Assembly: GCA_016713985.1 (NCBI GenBank)
Contig: JADJOD010000009.1
Coordinates: 124,001-188,000 of the forward strand
Origin: Lewinellaceae bacterium
GTDB lineage: Bacteria > Bacteroidota > Bacteroidia > Chitinophagales > Saprospiraceae
DNA: 64,000 bases
Direction: 5' to 3'
A model generated the notes under the pieces. It was given only the letters and a program-made list of their open reading frames with translations, had not been told where the DNA came from and ran no database searches. Below are positions 1 through 8,890 of this stretch, piece after piece. A program made the position numbers and the translations under genes. Numbering within the stretch: the first letter of the stretch is position 1; each line of letters begins with the position of its first letter.

Positions 1-2177
1 GCCGTGAGTGAAAGCCGGTCTTCCCAAAAACTCATGTCGAGCCCGAGGTTGGCCTGGGTGCTGGTTTCCCAGCGGATATTGCTGTTGCCGGTTTCCAGGA
101 TAGTGGCGCCGGTCACGATTTTGTCGCCAAAAACATACACGCGGTCGCCCGTATTCACTAAGGAACTAAAGGGATAAATGCCGATCTCCTGGTTGCCGAG
201 CCGGCCCCAACTGGCCCGTATTTTCAGGCTGGAGACCACCTTTACCTGTTCAAAAAAACGCTCGTTCGACACGTTCCAGGCCGCCGACACCGAGGGAAAA
301 ACGCCCCAGCGATTGTTTCGGCCGAAACGTGAGGAGCCGTCGCGGCGCACCGCTGCACTCAACACGTAGCGGCTTTTGAAGGAATAACCCGCTTGTGCAA
401 AAAAGGACAACAAGGCCCATTCGGTGGCGATACCCGACGCGCCGAGGTTTTCGAGCGCTTCCGGGTTGCTGGCGTCGATATAGCGGAAAAGTGGGTCGGT
501 ACTGCGAAAATTGTTGGCCGATGCGCCGAGATAATCGGTATGGTTTTGAATGGCTTCCATACCGAGCAGGGTGGAAACGCGGTGGTCGCCGAACGTTTGC
601 TGAAAATCAATGGTGTTGTTCCAAACGAGGGTTTGATTAAAAACCCGGCCCTCGTTCAGCGATGTTGGGTCGTAAATCGCGGCGGAAAGGCGTTTTTTGA
701 ACAGTTTTTCCCGTTCAAACTGAAAATCGCCGCCGAGTGTGCTGCGCAACTTCAGGTTCTTCCAGAAGGACAACTCTGCAAACACATTTCCAAAAACGCG
801 GTAGCGCCGGATGTGCCAGTCGGTATTTTCGATAAAAACAAGCGGATTGGCGTTGCCGTCGCCGTAGAGGTTCGGCTCGCCGAGTTCGGACGTGACGTTG
901 ACGTAACTGCCGTCGGGGTACCGTTCGCTAAAAACCGGCGCAGCAATGAGCGCATACCGGATACCGCTCAATTCGTTGCCGGGGCCGTAGCCGTCGCCGG
1001 AGGCCCCGATCACCTTGCGGTCGGTATGGGAAAATGACAGGTTATTGCCCAGTTTGAAGCGTTTATTGCCGGTTTCGCCGTTAAAACGCAACTGGTATTT
1101 GTCAAAACCCTGCCCCCTGAACACACCGGTCTGGGTGTGGTATTCGCCGGACAGGTAAAAACTGCTGTTTTCGCCGCCGCCCATCGCCGAAAGGGCGTAA
1201 TGCTGGATCGGCGCCAGGTGGAACACCTTGTCTAACCAGTCGTTGTCGGGCAGGGTGTCTAAAATGGCGGGGTCGTAGGTGGGCAACTGGTTGGCGGGGT
1301 TGCGCAGGGTGTTGGCATTGGTGATGGCCTCGTTGCGGATGTTCAGGTATTCTTCAGCGTTGAGCAGTTCGGGCAGGTTGACAACTTGCTGGATACCGCT
1401 GTATGCTTCAAAGGAAAATGCGGGTTTGCCGGATTTGCCGCGTTTGGTGGTAATAAGCACCACGCCATTGGCCGCCCTGGCGCCGTAAATGGCCGCCGCC
1501 GCGCCGTCTTTCAACACGACGATGGATTCGATGTCGCCGGGAGAAAACATATTGATGTTGCCCGTTGTCGGCACGCCGTCGATGATAAAAAGCGGGTTGT
1601 TGTTGCCCAAAGTGCCCGCGCCGCGGATACGCACGGCAATGTCGTCGCCCGGCGAACCGGTCACCTGCGTCACCATGACACCCGGCGCCTGGCCCTGCAA
1701 GGCCTGATCGATGCCGACTACGACGAGTTTTTCGATGTCCCGGGCCTTGATCGACGCGATGGCGGAGGAAATATCGCTGCGGATTTCTTTTTTGTAACCG
1801 GTCACCACCACATCCTGCAACATGTCGGCGCCGGCCCGCATCACGACCTGCAGGATTGCCCGGTTTTGCACCGGCATTTCCAGGTTGTCAAAACCGACGT
1901 AGCGAAATAACAGGATGGCGTCGGGCGTTGCGACGTCGAGGCGAAAATTTCCGGCGAAATCGGTGCTTGTTCCGTTAGCCGTGCCTTTTTCCTGCACACT
2001 CACGCCGGTCAACGGCTGCTGATCTTCGGAGGAAAGGATTGTCCCGGAAACAGAAAACACCTGTGCATCAACAATTTGCGCACAAATCAGCAGTAAAAAC
2101 AGGGTGATACAGCCCGAATAAACAGTCCGGAAATCACGAATAACCTGAAAATTTTTAGCGGTAAAAAAAGGACCCAT
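1..2177 (-). CDS. SusC/RagA-family TonB-linked outer-membrane porin (3' end outside window)
   Basis: This gene encodes a large outer-membrane, TonB-dependent importer of the SusC type, which normally works with a SusD lipoprotein to take up oligosaccharides. About 725 residues are visible. A signal peptide ends at about residue 39 (VDAQ). It is followed by a carboxypeptidase-regulatory-like domain (about 42-115; VSGTILSSEDQQPLTGVSV) and a plug domain with RIRGAGTLGNNNPLFIIDG and GAAAAIYGARAANGVVLITT. The barrel then starts, with the SusC hallmark VRRDGSSRFG near residue 620. I checked the frame down to base 3 and it is open throughout. The ATG at 2177 is the only good start ahead of the signal peptide. 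It lies downstream of the arabinose genes on the same strand, so arabinan oligosaccharides are the likely substrate (inference). The SusD partner would lie to the left of the window. Confidence 0.93.
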   Translation of the reverse strand, partial: MGPFFTAKNFQVIRDFRTVYSGCITLFLLLICAQIVDAQVFSVSGTILSSEDQQPLTGVSVQEKGTANGTSTDFAGNFRLDVATPDAILLFRYVGFDNLEMPVQNRAILQVVMRAGADMLQDVVVTGYKKEIRSDISSAIASIKARDIEKLVVVGIDQALQGQAPGVMVTQVTGSPGDDIAVRIRGAGTLGNNNPLFIIDGVPTTGNINMFSPGDIESIVVLKDGAAAAIYGARAANGVVLITTKRGKSGKPAFSFEAYSGIQQVVNLPELLNAEEYLNIRNEAITNANTLRNPANQLPTYDPAILDTLPDNDWLDKVFHLAPIQHYALSAMGGGENSSFYLSGEYHTQTGVFRGQGFDKYQLRFNGETGNKRFKLGNNLSFSHTDRKVIGASGDGYGPGNELSGIRYALIAAPVFSERYPDGSYVNVTSELGEPNLYGDGNANPLVFIENTDWHIRRYRVFGNVFAELSFWKNLKLRSTLGGDFQFEREKLFKKRLSAAIYDPTSLNEGRVFNQTLVWNNTIDFQQTFGDHRVSTLLGMEAIQNHTDYLGASANNFRSTDPLFRYIDASNPEALENLGASGIATEWALLSFFAQAGYSFKSRYVLSAAVRRDGSSRFGRNNRWGVFPSVSAAWNVSNERFFEQVKVVSSLKIRASWGRLGNQEIGIYPFSSLVNTGDRVYVFGDKIVTGATILETGNSNIRWETSTQANLGLDMSFWEDRLSLT

Positions 2178-2323
2178 AGCAACCTGATTGTGATTCAGAT
2201 TGGTAAAGGTCAACTATAATAAAAGGCCGAACTGATACTATTCCGTAAATCTATGATACTATTATGAACAGGTTTGATCTCCGCAGATTTTATTTTGCAC
2301 CCCAAAGGATATTACCTACTGAA

Positions 2324-3310
2324 TTAATCCCGGGGCGGAACAGGGCTGTTCCACCTCGTATTCCGCCACAATTTCTGCTGTTCCCTGCTGAGAAAAGTCC
2401 AGGCCAAAATCCGGCTGTTTTTATGCCCTTGCCCCATGGAAATCGTTTTTACGTCGCTTGCACGCACTTTTTCAAGTCCTTTACAAGCAATTTTGACGTT
2501 GGACTTTTTTGAAATCAGGGTGGAAAACCAAAAACAGGACGTCGCGAATTGCCGGCTTTGGGAAATCATGTCCAGAACGAACTTTTCCTCGCCGCCTTCG
2601 CAACACAATTCCAGCTCCTGACCGCCGAAGTTTAAAATTGGCGTGCTGACTTTTTCCCCGTTTAAATGATTCAGTTTGCGCAAGGTTCCGGCCCGTGCCT
2701 CTTCCGGAGAAGCGTGAAAAGGCGGGTTACAAACCGATAAATCAATGATCTCGCCCTTTTGAAGGATGCCCGCAAAGGTGTTTTTGGGGTTGGCTTGCAA
2801 CCGGCACTCCACCACTTGCTGAAGCGCGGGATTGGAGTCGATGATTTTATTGGCCGACGCCAGGGAAACGGGATCGATGTCGGAGCCGATAAACGACCAC
2901 CCGTAGCTTGCATTTCCGATGATCGGGTACACACAATTGGCGCCCACGCCGACGTCTAAGCACCGCACCTTGCTGCCGGTCGGGATTTTTCCGTAGTTGT
3001 TGTTGCCCAGCAAATCCGCCATGTAGTGAATATAATCGGCCCGGCCCGGAATCGGCGGGCAGAGGTAGTTTTCGGGAATATCCCAGTAACCGATGCCGTA
3101 GTACTGGCGGAGCAGGGCGAAATTCAACATTTTCACCGCTGCCGGGTCGGCAAAATCAATGGATTCGTCGCCGTGCAAATTCGGCCGGACATACGGGCTT
3201 AATTCCGGGCATACTTCGGTCAGCCGGTTAAAATCATACCGCGCCCGGTGCTGGTTTCGCGGGTGTAAGTTCGATTTTTCTTTGGGGTGCTCTATTTTGA
3301 TTGGCAGCAT
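2324..3310 (-). CDS. rlmF: 23S rRNA (adenine-N6)-methyltransferase RlmF
   Basis: RlmF methylates N6 of A1618 (E. coli numbering) in 23S rRNA using S-adenosylmethionine. The 328-residue protein is close to the length of E. coli RlmF (308). Near the start it has the family-typical HPRNQHRARYDF, then a SAM-binding glycine motif (CLDVGVGANCVYPIIG, about residues 118-133) and the catalytic NPPF motif of adenine-N6 methyltransferases (SVCNPPFHASPEEA, about 194-207). The ATG at 3310 precedes a basic N-terminus that matches the family. It sits in the same orientation 68 bp after galM but is a housekeeping gene unrelated to sugar use. Confidence 0.93.
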   Translation of the reverse strand: MLPIKIEHPKEKSNLHPRNQHRARYDFNRLTEVCPELSPYVRPNLHGDESIDFADPAAVKMLNFALLRQYYGIGYWDIPENYLCPPIPGRADYIHYMADLLGNNNYGKIPTGSKVRCLDVGVGANCVYPIIGNASYGWSFIGSDIDPVSLASANKIIDSNPALQQVVECRLQANPKNTFAGILQKGEIIDLSVCNPPFHASPEEARAGTLRKLNHLNGEKVSTPILNFGGQELELCCEGGEEKFVLDMISQSRQFATSCFWFSTLISKKSNVKIACKGLEKVRASDVKTISMGQGHKNSRILAWTFLSREQQKLWRNTRWNSPVPPRD

Positions 3311-3378
3311 GGGTCATGGTCCGGGAATACGCGCGGGTCGCTTTTTTTCAATGCCGCAAAGATACACCGCACATCCGG

Positions 3379-4536
3379 TCAATTCCGGGTCGAAAACCGG
3401 TACACCGTTGTTGTTCGGTATGTTTCGCCCGGAATTAATACCGTGCCCGGAAAATCCGGGCGATTCGGCGAATCCGGAAAGTGTTGGGTTTCGAGGCACA
3501 ACCCGCTGCGATACGGGTACGCCGTGCCACCTTTTCCAATGACCGTCCCGTCCAAAAAATTGCCGGAATAAAACTGAACGGCCGGCTCGGTGGTCAAAAC
3601 TTCCAGTACACGCCCGCTTGCAGGTTCGCTTAAAACGGCAGCCTGCTTCAGGTTTTTGGAGGCATCGGTCAGCACCCAGCAATGGTCGTAGCCGAGACCG
3701 TATTTGATTTGCTGGTCGGCGGCATCGTTGATGCGGGCGCCGATGGGGGTGGATTTTGTAAAATCGAACACTGTGCCGTTCACCGGGCGTCGTTCACCCG
3801 TCGGGATCAGGGTGCTGTCGACGGGCAAAAAAGCGGCGGCATTTAATACCAGTTCGTGCCCCAAAATATCACCTGAACCCTTGAGATTGAAGTAACTGTG
3901 GTTGGTCAGGTTCACAACGGTTTTTTTATCGGTGGTGGCCGTGTAGTCTATTTTCAGGCTATTGTCTTTTTGGAGGGTGTAGACCACCTCTACGTTGAGG
4001 TTGCCGGGATAGCCTTCTTCGCCGTCTTTGCTCAGATAGGTCAGTTTCAGGGCGGGTTCTTCGCCGGCAACCGGCCCGGCCGCCCACAATACCTTGTCAA
4101 AACCGGCAATACCTCCGTGCAAATGGTTGCCTATGTTGTTGGTTGCCAGCGAATAAGAAACCCCGTCGAGTAAAAACTTCCCCTTCGCGATGCGGTTGCC
4201 GTAACGGCCGATGATGGCTCCGAAAAACGGGGTGCCCCGCAGATACCCGGCCAGCGAATCACAACCCAGCACCACGTCTTCGTATTTTCCGGCGCGGTCG
4301 GGAGCCGTCCACGACACAATAATACCGCCGTAATTGGTGATTTTTACCACCATAGCCTGCGTATTCCGGAGTGTAAACAGGTCAACGGCGCGGCCGTCGG
4401 GCAAGACGCCGTAAGTCGATTTTTCAATGCCGGGCTGCTGCGGCCCCGCTTTTTTCTCCGCCGTTTGCCGGCAGGCAAAAAATGATAAGGCGCCCAAAAA
4501 AAGGGCAAAAAAGGATTGAAAAGTGCGTTTTTTCAT
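3379..4536 (-). CDS. galM: Aldose 1-epimerase (galactose mutarotase), probable lipoprotein
   Basis: The enzyme interconverts alpha and beta anomers of aldoses, here presumably arabinose or galactose released outside or in the periplasm. The 385-residue protein begins with a hydrophobic signal ending in a lipobox-like LSFFAC at about residue 22, which suggests anchoring to a membrane. Family motifs include NIGNHLHGG (about 132-140), TNHSYFNLKG with the catalytic His (about 210-219), GYDHCWVL (about 281-288) and ETQHFPDSPN with the catalytic Glu (about 350-359). The gene is 14 bp downstream of the symporter gene and very likely co-transcribed with it. Export of a mutarotase next to a sodium/sugar symporter fits anomer conversion before uptake. 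Confidence 0.93.
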   Translation of the reverse strand: MKKRTFQSFFALFLGALSFFACRQTAEKKAGPQQPGIEKSTYGVLPDGRAVDLFTLRNTQAMVVKITNYGGIIVSWTAPDRAGKYEDVVLGCDSLAGYLRGTPFFGAIIGRYGNRIAKGKFLLDGVSYSLATNNIGNHLHGGIAGFDKVLWAAGPVAGEEPALKLTYLSKDGEEGYPGNLNVEVVYTLQKDNSLKIDYTATTDKKTVVNLTNHSYFNLKGSGDILGHELVLNAAAFLPVDSTLIPTGERRPVNGTVFDFTKSTPIGARINDAADQQIKYGLGYDHCWVLTDASKNLKQAAVLSEPASGRVLEVLTTEPAVQFYSGNFLDGTVIGKGGTAYPYRSGLCLETQHFPDSPNRPDFPGTVLIPGETYRTTTVYRFSTRN

Positions 4537-4550
4537 TGCATTTTTAAATT

Positions 4551-6166
4551 TTAACCCGTAAAACTTGTCATAACATACACAACAATACCAATGACCAGCA
4601 GGGAAACGGCAATGTCCCAGAGGTTGTAACTGCCCCGGTTGTCCGATTTTTGCTGTTTGGTGAGGGTTCCGTACGTCAAACCTTCAATTTGAGCGGCGGA
4701 AGGCGCCGGGGTAAGCAAACTGGCGATGACACATACGGACACCGAAAACAGGAAAAACCAGGCGGCAAAGGTCAGGAAGTTCATGGTGGCAAACGCATGC
4801 AGGAACCCGCCGGGGTCTAAAGAACCGCGGTTTAATTCCAGGACTAAGCGTACAGCCGCAACGGCCAGACCGGCAACGAGTGTGGCCATTGCCCCCTGGG
4901 AATTAATACGTTTGAAAAAAATGCCGAGCAGGAAAACGGCGGTGATCGGCGGCGCGATATACGATTGCACCGACTGCAAATACTCGTACAAAACCCCTGA
5001 AATGTTCTGCATGATCGGGATCCAGGCGATACCCAGCACCACGACGATCGCCGTGGCGATACGGCCGATGTTTACCAATTTTTCTCCGGCGTTTCGGGAT
5101 ACAGTTTTTTATACACGTCTACCGTGAATAAGGTCGAGCAGGAATTGAACACCGAAGCCAGGGAACTCATCAAAGCCGCCAGCAGCCCCGCCGCGACCAA
5201 ACCTTTTAACCCGGAAGGCATTTTTTCCATCAACAAGGTGGCAAAAGCCTGATCCGCAGTGTCCCAGTGCAATTCGCCGCGATTTTTCAGGGCTAAGGCC
5301 ACAACACCCGGCACTAAGAAAAGAAATACCGGCAGTAATTTGAGCAGGGCGCCGAAAATAGTGCCGCGCCGCCCCTGTGTGATGTTTCGCGCCGCCAACG
5401 CGCGTTGCACGATATACTGGTCGGTACACCAGTACCAGATGCCCACGATGGTGCTGGTTACCACAAGTGACGGCCAGGGGAAGTCCGGATCACTCGCAGG
5501 CCGCCACATGTTGAGGTAGCCCGGTTCGAGTGAAGATTTCATGCCGCTCCAGCCACCGACGGCGTTCAGCCCGACAAAAGTGAGCGTTGCGGCGCCGATC
5601 ACCAGGACGACGGTTTGCAGGGCTTCGGTATACACAACCGCCCGCATGCCGCCCAATACGGTGTACGCTCCCGTCAAAACGACGGTGATGAGCGCACCGA
5701 ACCAGAAATCAATACCCAGCAGGGATGCGATCACGATCCCGCCGGCGTACACCGTCACCGAAACCTTGGTCAGAACGTAGGCCACCAGTGAAAATACGGT
5801 GAGAAACCAGCGCGTTTTGGCGTTAAACCGCCGTTCCAGAAATTCGGGCATGGTAAATACGCCGCTGCGCAGGTAAAACGGCAGGAAAATCCAGCCCAGG
5901 GCCAGTACCAGCCAGGCATGCAATTCGTAGATGAGCATCGGGATTTTGCCACCCGCGCCCGCGCCCGCGAGCCCGACCACGTGTTCGGAGCCGATGTTGG
6001 AGGCAAAAATAGAAGCACCCACTACAAACCAGCCGATATTGCGGCCGGCCAGAAAGTAGTCTTTCGTGTCGTTTTGTTTTTGGTTGATAACCCACCAGGC
6101 AATTCCCGCAAGTATGAGAAAATAGCCGCCGATTACCGCCCAGTCAAGTGTGTCGAAACCGTGCAT
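4551..6166 (-). CDS. Sodium:solute symporter (SSS/SGLT family), apparent single-base frameshift
   Basis: This is a sodium-coupled sugar symporter of the inner membrane, related to vSGLT. The reading frame breaks once. The first 364 residues (from ATG 6166) end at PETPEKNW, and the remainder continues in another frame from about 5078. The break is at a run of five T at 5079-5083. A sixth T restores one 538-residue protein reading ETPEKKLVNIGRIATAIVVV, which is the normal length for the family. Visible features are many hydrophobic segments, FLAGRNIGWFVVGASIFASN near residue 38 and AALMSSLASVFNSCSTLFT with the sodium-site serines near residue 335. Arabinose is the likely substrate because of the neighbours araD and galM (inference). 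I cannot tell a sequence error from a real mutation here. Confidence 0.88.
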
Positions 6167-6191
6167 AAGTTGTTCGTTTATAGAATTTTAG

Positions 6192-6902
6192 TTAATAGTC
6201 GCCGCTTTGCCCGTAATAGGCATTTGCGCCGTGTTTTCGAAAATAGTGTTTGTCGATCAGGGTTTGTTTAATCGGCGCTGCAAGCGGGTTTATTTGCAAG
6301 GTGAGGTACGCCATTTTTGCCAGTTCTTCCAAAACGGCGGCATTATAAACCGCTTTTGCCGCGTCTTTACCCCATGTGAAAGGGCCGTGGCAGGCCACCA
6401 GCACCATTTCCACCTCGTCGGGCGACAGGTTTTTTTCCCGGAAAACATTCAGAATCTGCTGGCCCGTTTCGAGCTCGTAGTCGCCCAGGATCATTTCGTC
6501 GCTCATGACCTCCGTCACCGGTACGGCCGGCGCCAGATGGTCGGCATGGGTGGTGCCGAAGTTGGGAATGGCGCGTATCGCCTGCGCCCAGGCCACGGCG
6601 TAGGTCGAATGTGTATGGCACACGCCGCCGATATTTGGGAAATGACGGTACAATAGTGTGTGGGTTTTGGTGTCGGAGGAGGGCCGTTTCGAACCTTCCA
6701 ACACCTTGTTGTCCAAATCCACAAGCACCATGTCTTGGGGTCTCAATTCCGAATAGGGCACGCCGCTGGGTTTGATCGCCACCACACCCGCCGCCCGGTC
6801 GATGGCCGAGGCGTTGCCGAAGGTGAAAATCGCCAGTTTTTGGCGTTGGATTTCCAGGTTGGCTTCGCAGGCTTGCTCTTTTAGCGTTTTAAAATTTGCC
6901 AT
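6192..6902 (-). CDS. araD: L-ribulose-5-phosphate 4-epimerase
   Basis: AraD converts L-ribulose-5-phosphate to D-xylulose-5-phosphate, the last committed step of bacterial arabinose catabolism, in the cytoplasm. The 236-residue protein is a class II aldolase/adducin fold with all expected motifs: FTFGNASAIDR, KPSGVPY, zinc-binding HTHSTYAVAWAQ, FGTTHADHLAP (catalytic region) and VACHGPFTWG. I place the start at ATG 6902 (MANFKTLKEQ), which matches the family, rather than at an in-frame upstream ATG at 6959. This start overlaps the stop of the small upstream ORF by 14 bases, so translation is probably coupled. The symporter gene follows 25 bp downstream. Confidence 0.96.
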   Translation of the reverse strand: MANFKTLKEQACEANLEIQRQKLAIFTFGNASAIDRAAGVVAIKPSGVPYSELRPQDMVLVDLDNKVLEGSKRPSSDTKTHTLLYRHFPNIGGVCHTHSTYAVAWAQAIRAIPNFGTTHADHLAPAVPVTEVMSDEMILGDYELETGQQILNVFREKNLSPDEVEMVLVACHGPFTWGKDAAKAVYNAAVLEELAKMAYLTLQINPLAAPIKQTLIDKHYFRKHGANAYYGQSGDY

Positions 6903-7212
6903 TGCTTTTATTTTTTGGCTTTTCAAGTGTTTGATAAATTTCATCAAATCTTTCGGCAATTTTTAAAAACTCGTCGCCCCAACCATTCGATAGGCTGTGT
7001 TCCTGAAATGTTGAGGTCGGCAAAAATTCCACATTTAAAATTTCAAGTATTTTCACATCATCCTGTCGAATTTTTTGAATGTAGGAATCAATATCATTCC
7101 TCAATTCCAATGGTGTTTCATACCCCGCCCATGCAGTGTCAGAGTCATCAGTGATGTAAAATTTAACCTCATTCAATAAGGCAATCAAATTTTCGGCTTC
7201 AGTTTTATTCAT
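6889..7212 (-). CDS. Small unknown protein embedded in the arabinose operon
   Basis: I do not recognise the function of this 107-residue acidic protein. It has no signal peptide or membrane segment. Two patches look conserved-domain-like: DTAWAGYETPLELRNDID near residue 25 and FLPTSTFQEHSLSNGWGDEF near residue 63, followed by a helical stretch EFLKIAERFDEIYQTL. It overlaps the preceding GH51 stop by four bases (ATGA) and the following araD start by 14 bases, so it is translationally locked into the operon. Its base composition is clearly more A/T-rich than the flanking sugar genes, suggesting acquisition from elsewhere. It could be a small regulatory or immunity-like protein, but nothing in the sequence proves either. 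Confidence 0.8.
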   Translation of the reverse strand: MNKTEAENLIALLNEVKFYITDDSDTAWAGYETPLELRNDIDSYIQKIRQDDVKILEILNVEFLPTSTFQEHSLSNGWGDEFLKIAERFDEIYQTLEKPKNKSNGKF

Positions 7213-8735
7213 TTCAATTCCAAAACCACCACTGAAATCGGTGGCAGAGCGATTTTTAATTCGCTATTTTTCACAGAAAAGCCATTGAAAACAGCAGGTT
7301 TCACGTTGTCGGGTTTATCGAACGAGTTGTAATCCTGCACTTTCCCCGAAGTCAAAATGCGCCCGCTCACACCCGTAGCCGCCGTGCCGCGCAGCGAAAT
7401 CGCGACCTCTTGTGGCTTGCTCGGGTCGATGTTCACTATCGAAATGTGCACTTTTCCGGCTTTGTCGCGGCTGGCCGAAACGGAGACTGCCGGCAATTTT
7501 TCAGTCCCGAAGGTGTAATCGTTTACTTTCAAATCAATCGGAAGCAGCAGCGCGTCCTGATGGACGTTGTACATTTCCATGACGTGGTAGGTGGGCGTGA
7601 GCACCATTTTTTCGCCGTCGGTGAGGGCTACGGCTTGCAGCACGTTCACCGTCTGGGCGAGGTTGGCCACACGCACCCGGTCGCAGTGTTGGTGGAAAAT
7701 GTTCAGCGTCGCCCCGGCGAGTATCGCGTCGCGCATGGTGTTTTGCTGGTACAAAAACCCCGGGTTCGTGCCCGGCTCCACGTCGTACCAGCCGCCCCAC
7801 TCGTCCACCACGAGGGCGATTTTTTTGGCCGGGTCGTATTTGTCCATAATGGTCGAATGGCGGGTGACGAGTTCCTCCATATGCAGGGCCGTTTTCATGG
7901 TTTTGAAATATTGCTCTTCCGAAAACCCGGTCGCCGGACCTTTTTTGTTCCAGTCAATGACCGAATAATGGTGCAGGGCCACGCCTTCCATCAGGTGATG
8001 CGGGATGTCGCGCATGAGCACCTCCGTCCAATGATAATCATCATCACTCGCCCCGGACGCCACCCGGAAAAGTTTGTTCCCGTTGGCCATAAACGTGGCG
8101 TACTGCCGGTAGATGTTGGCGTAATACTCCACTTTCATGTTGCCTCCGCAGCCCCAGGCCTCATTGCCCACACCCCATATTCTGACTCCCCAGGGCTGTT
8201 CGCGGCCATTGGCTTTGCGGAGCTCAGCCATGGGGTTGCCGGTTTTTTGGTTGGTGTAGGTGACCCACTCGCTGAATTCCTGCACCGTGCCGCTGCCCAC
8301 GTTGGCCGCCAGGTACGGCTCTGCGCCGAGGGTCTAGCAGAGGTTCAGGAAATCGTGGGTGCCGAACGAGTTGTCCTCCGTCACGCCGCCCCACCAGACG
8401 TTGGTCATGCTGGGCCGCTTTTCCTTGGGGCCGATGCCGTCCTTCCAGTGATAGGTATCGGCGAAGCAGCCGCCCGGCCAGCGCAAGTTGCCGACCTTCA
8501 TTTTTTTCAACGCCTCGATAAGGTCGGTGCGCACCCCGTCCCGGTTCGGGATTTTTGAGTTTTCACCGACGTAAAAACCGCCGTAGATACAGCGGCCCAA
8601 ATGTTCGGCAAAATGGCCGTAAATGTGGCGGCTGATGGTGTCGCGACCGAGGTCGGCATTCAGAACTCCCTGATTCTGAGCAAGAATTCATGGAGAAAAG
8701 CCCAATAACAGGGTTAGAAGAAGGGTATTTTTCAT
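7209..8735 (-). pseudogene. Alpha-L-arabinofuranosidase (GH51) with two in-frame stop codons
   Basis: A GH51 enzyme removes terminal alpha-L-arabinofuranosyl groups from arabinan or arabinoxylan. Read in one frame from ATG 8735, the gene gives 508 codons. A signal peptide (MKNTLLLTLLLGFSP) leads into SRHIYGHFAEHLGRCIYGG and NLRWPGGCFADTYHWKDG. The acid/base Glu is in GVGNEAWGCGG and the nucleophile Glu in VVDEWGGWYD. Two stops interrupt it: TGA at 8688-8690 inside the signal peptide (TGG would encode Trp) and TAG at 8334-8336 (GAG would give the expected CETLGAEPYLA). There is no frame change, so these are substitutions, unlike the indels elsewhere. TAG and TGA end other genes here, so recoding is unlikely. 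The gene is decayed or carries sequence errors. Its stop overlaps the next ORF. Confidence 0.88.
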
Positions 8736-8755
8736 GGTATATCGATTTATCATGT

Positions 8756-8890
8756 GGGCGTCTCGTAAGTCATTGAAAATTGGTACTTGGTCATTGAAAA
8801 TTATACATTATAATTTTTTAAATCATTGATTTTTAAATCAATATTCAAAAAATATACAATGATCAATTTACAATGACCTGCGAGACGCCC
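8756..8890. repeat. Imperfect 135-bp palindrome between GH127 and GH51 genes
   Basis: The ends are perfect 10-bp inverted copies, GGGCGTCTCG at 8756-8765 and CGAGACGCCC at 8881-8890. Similarity continues inward (GTCATTG against CAATGAC, then A/T-rich sequence) to a centre near ATTGATTTTTAAATCAAT. It abuts the GH127 stop codon at 8891-8893 and ends 20 bp before the GH51 start, so it fills the whole gap. It could be a miniature mobile element or an intercistronic hairpin that sets the expression ratio. Confidence 0.75.

Noticed and set aside
393..1910. Long plus-strand open frames
   Set aside because: They are antisense to the continuous, family-conserved SusC reading frame and have no recognisable domain.
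5072..5078. Programmed ribosomal frameshift in the symporter
   Set aside because: The run is only five T, there is no evident slippery heptamer plus pseudoknot, and similar breaks occur in many unrelated genes.
7209..8735. Stop-codon recoding (TAG or TGA read as an amino acid)
   Set aside because: TAG ends the Uma2 and kup genes and TGA ends araA and GH127 normally, and no suppressor or selenocysteine signal is seen.
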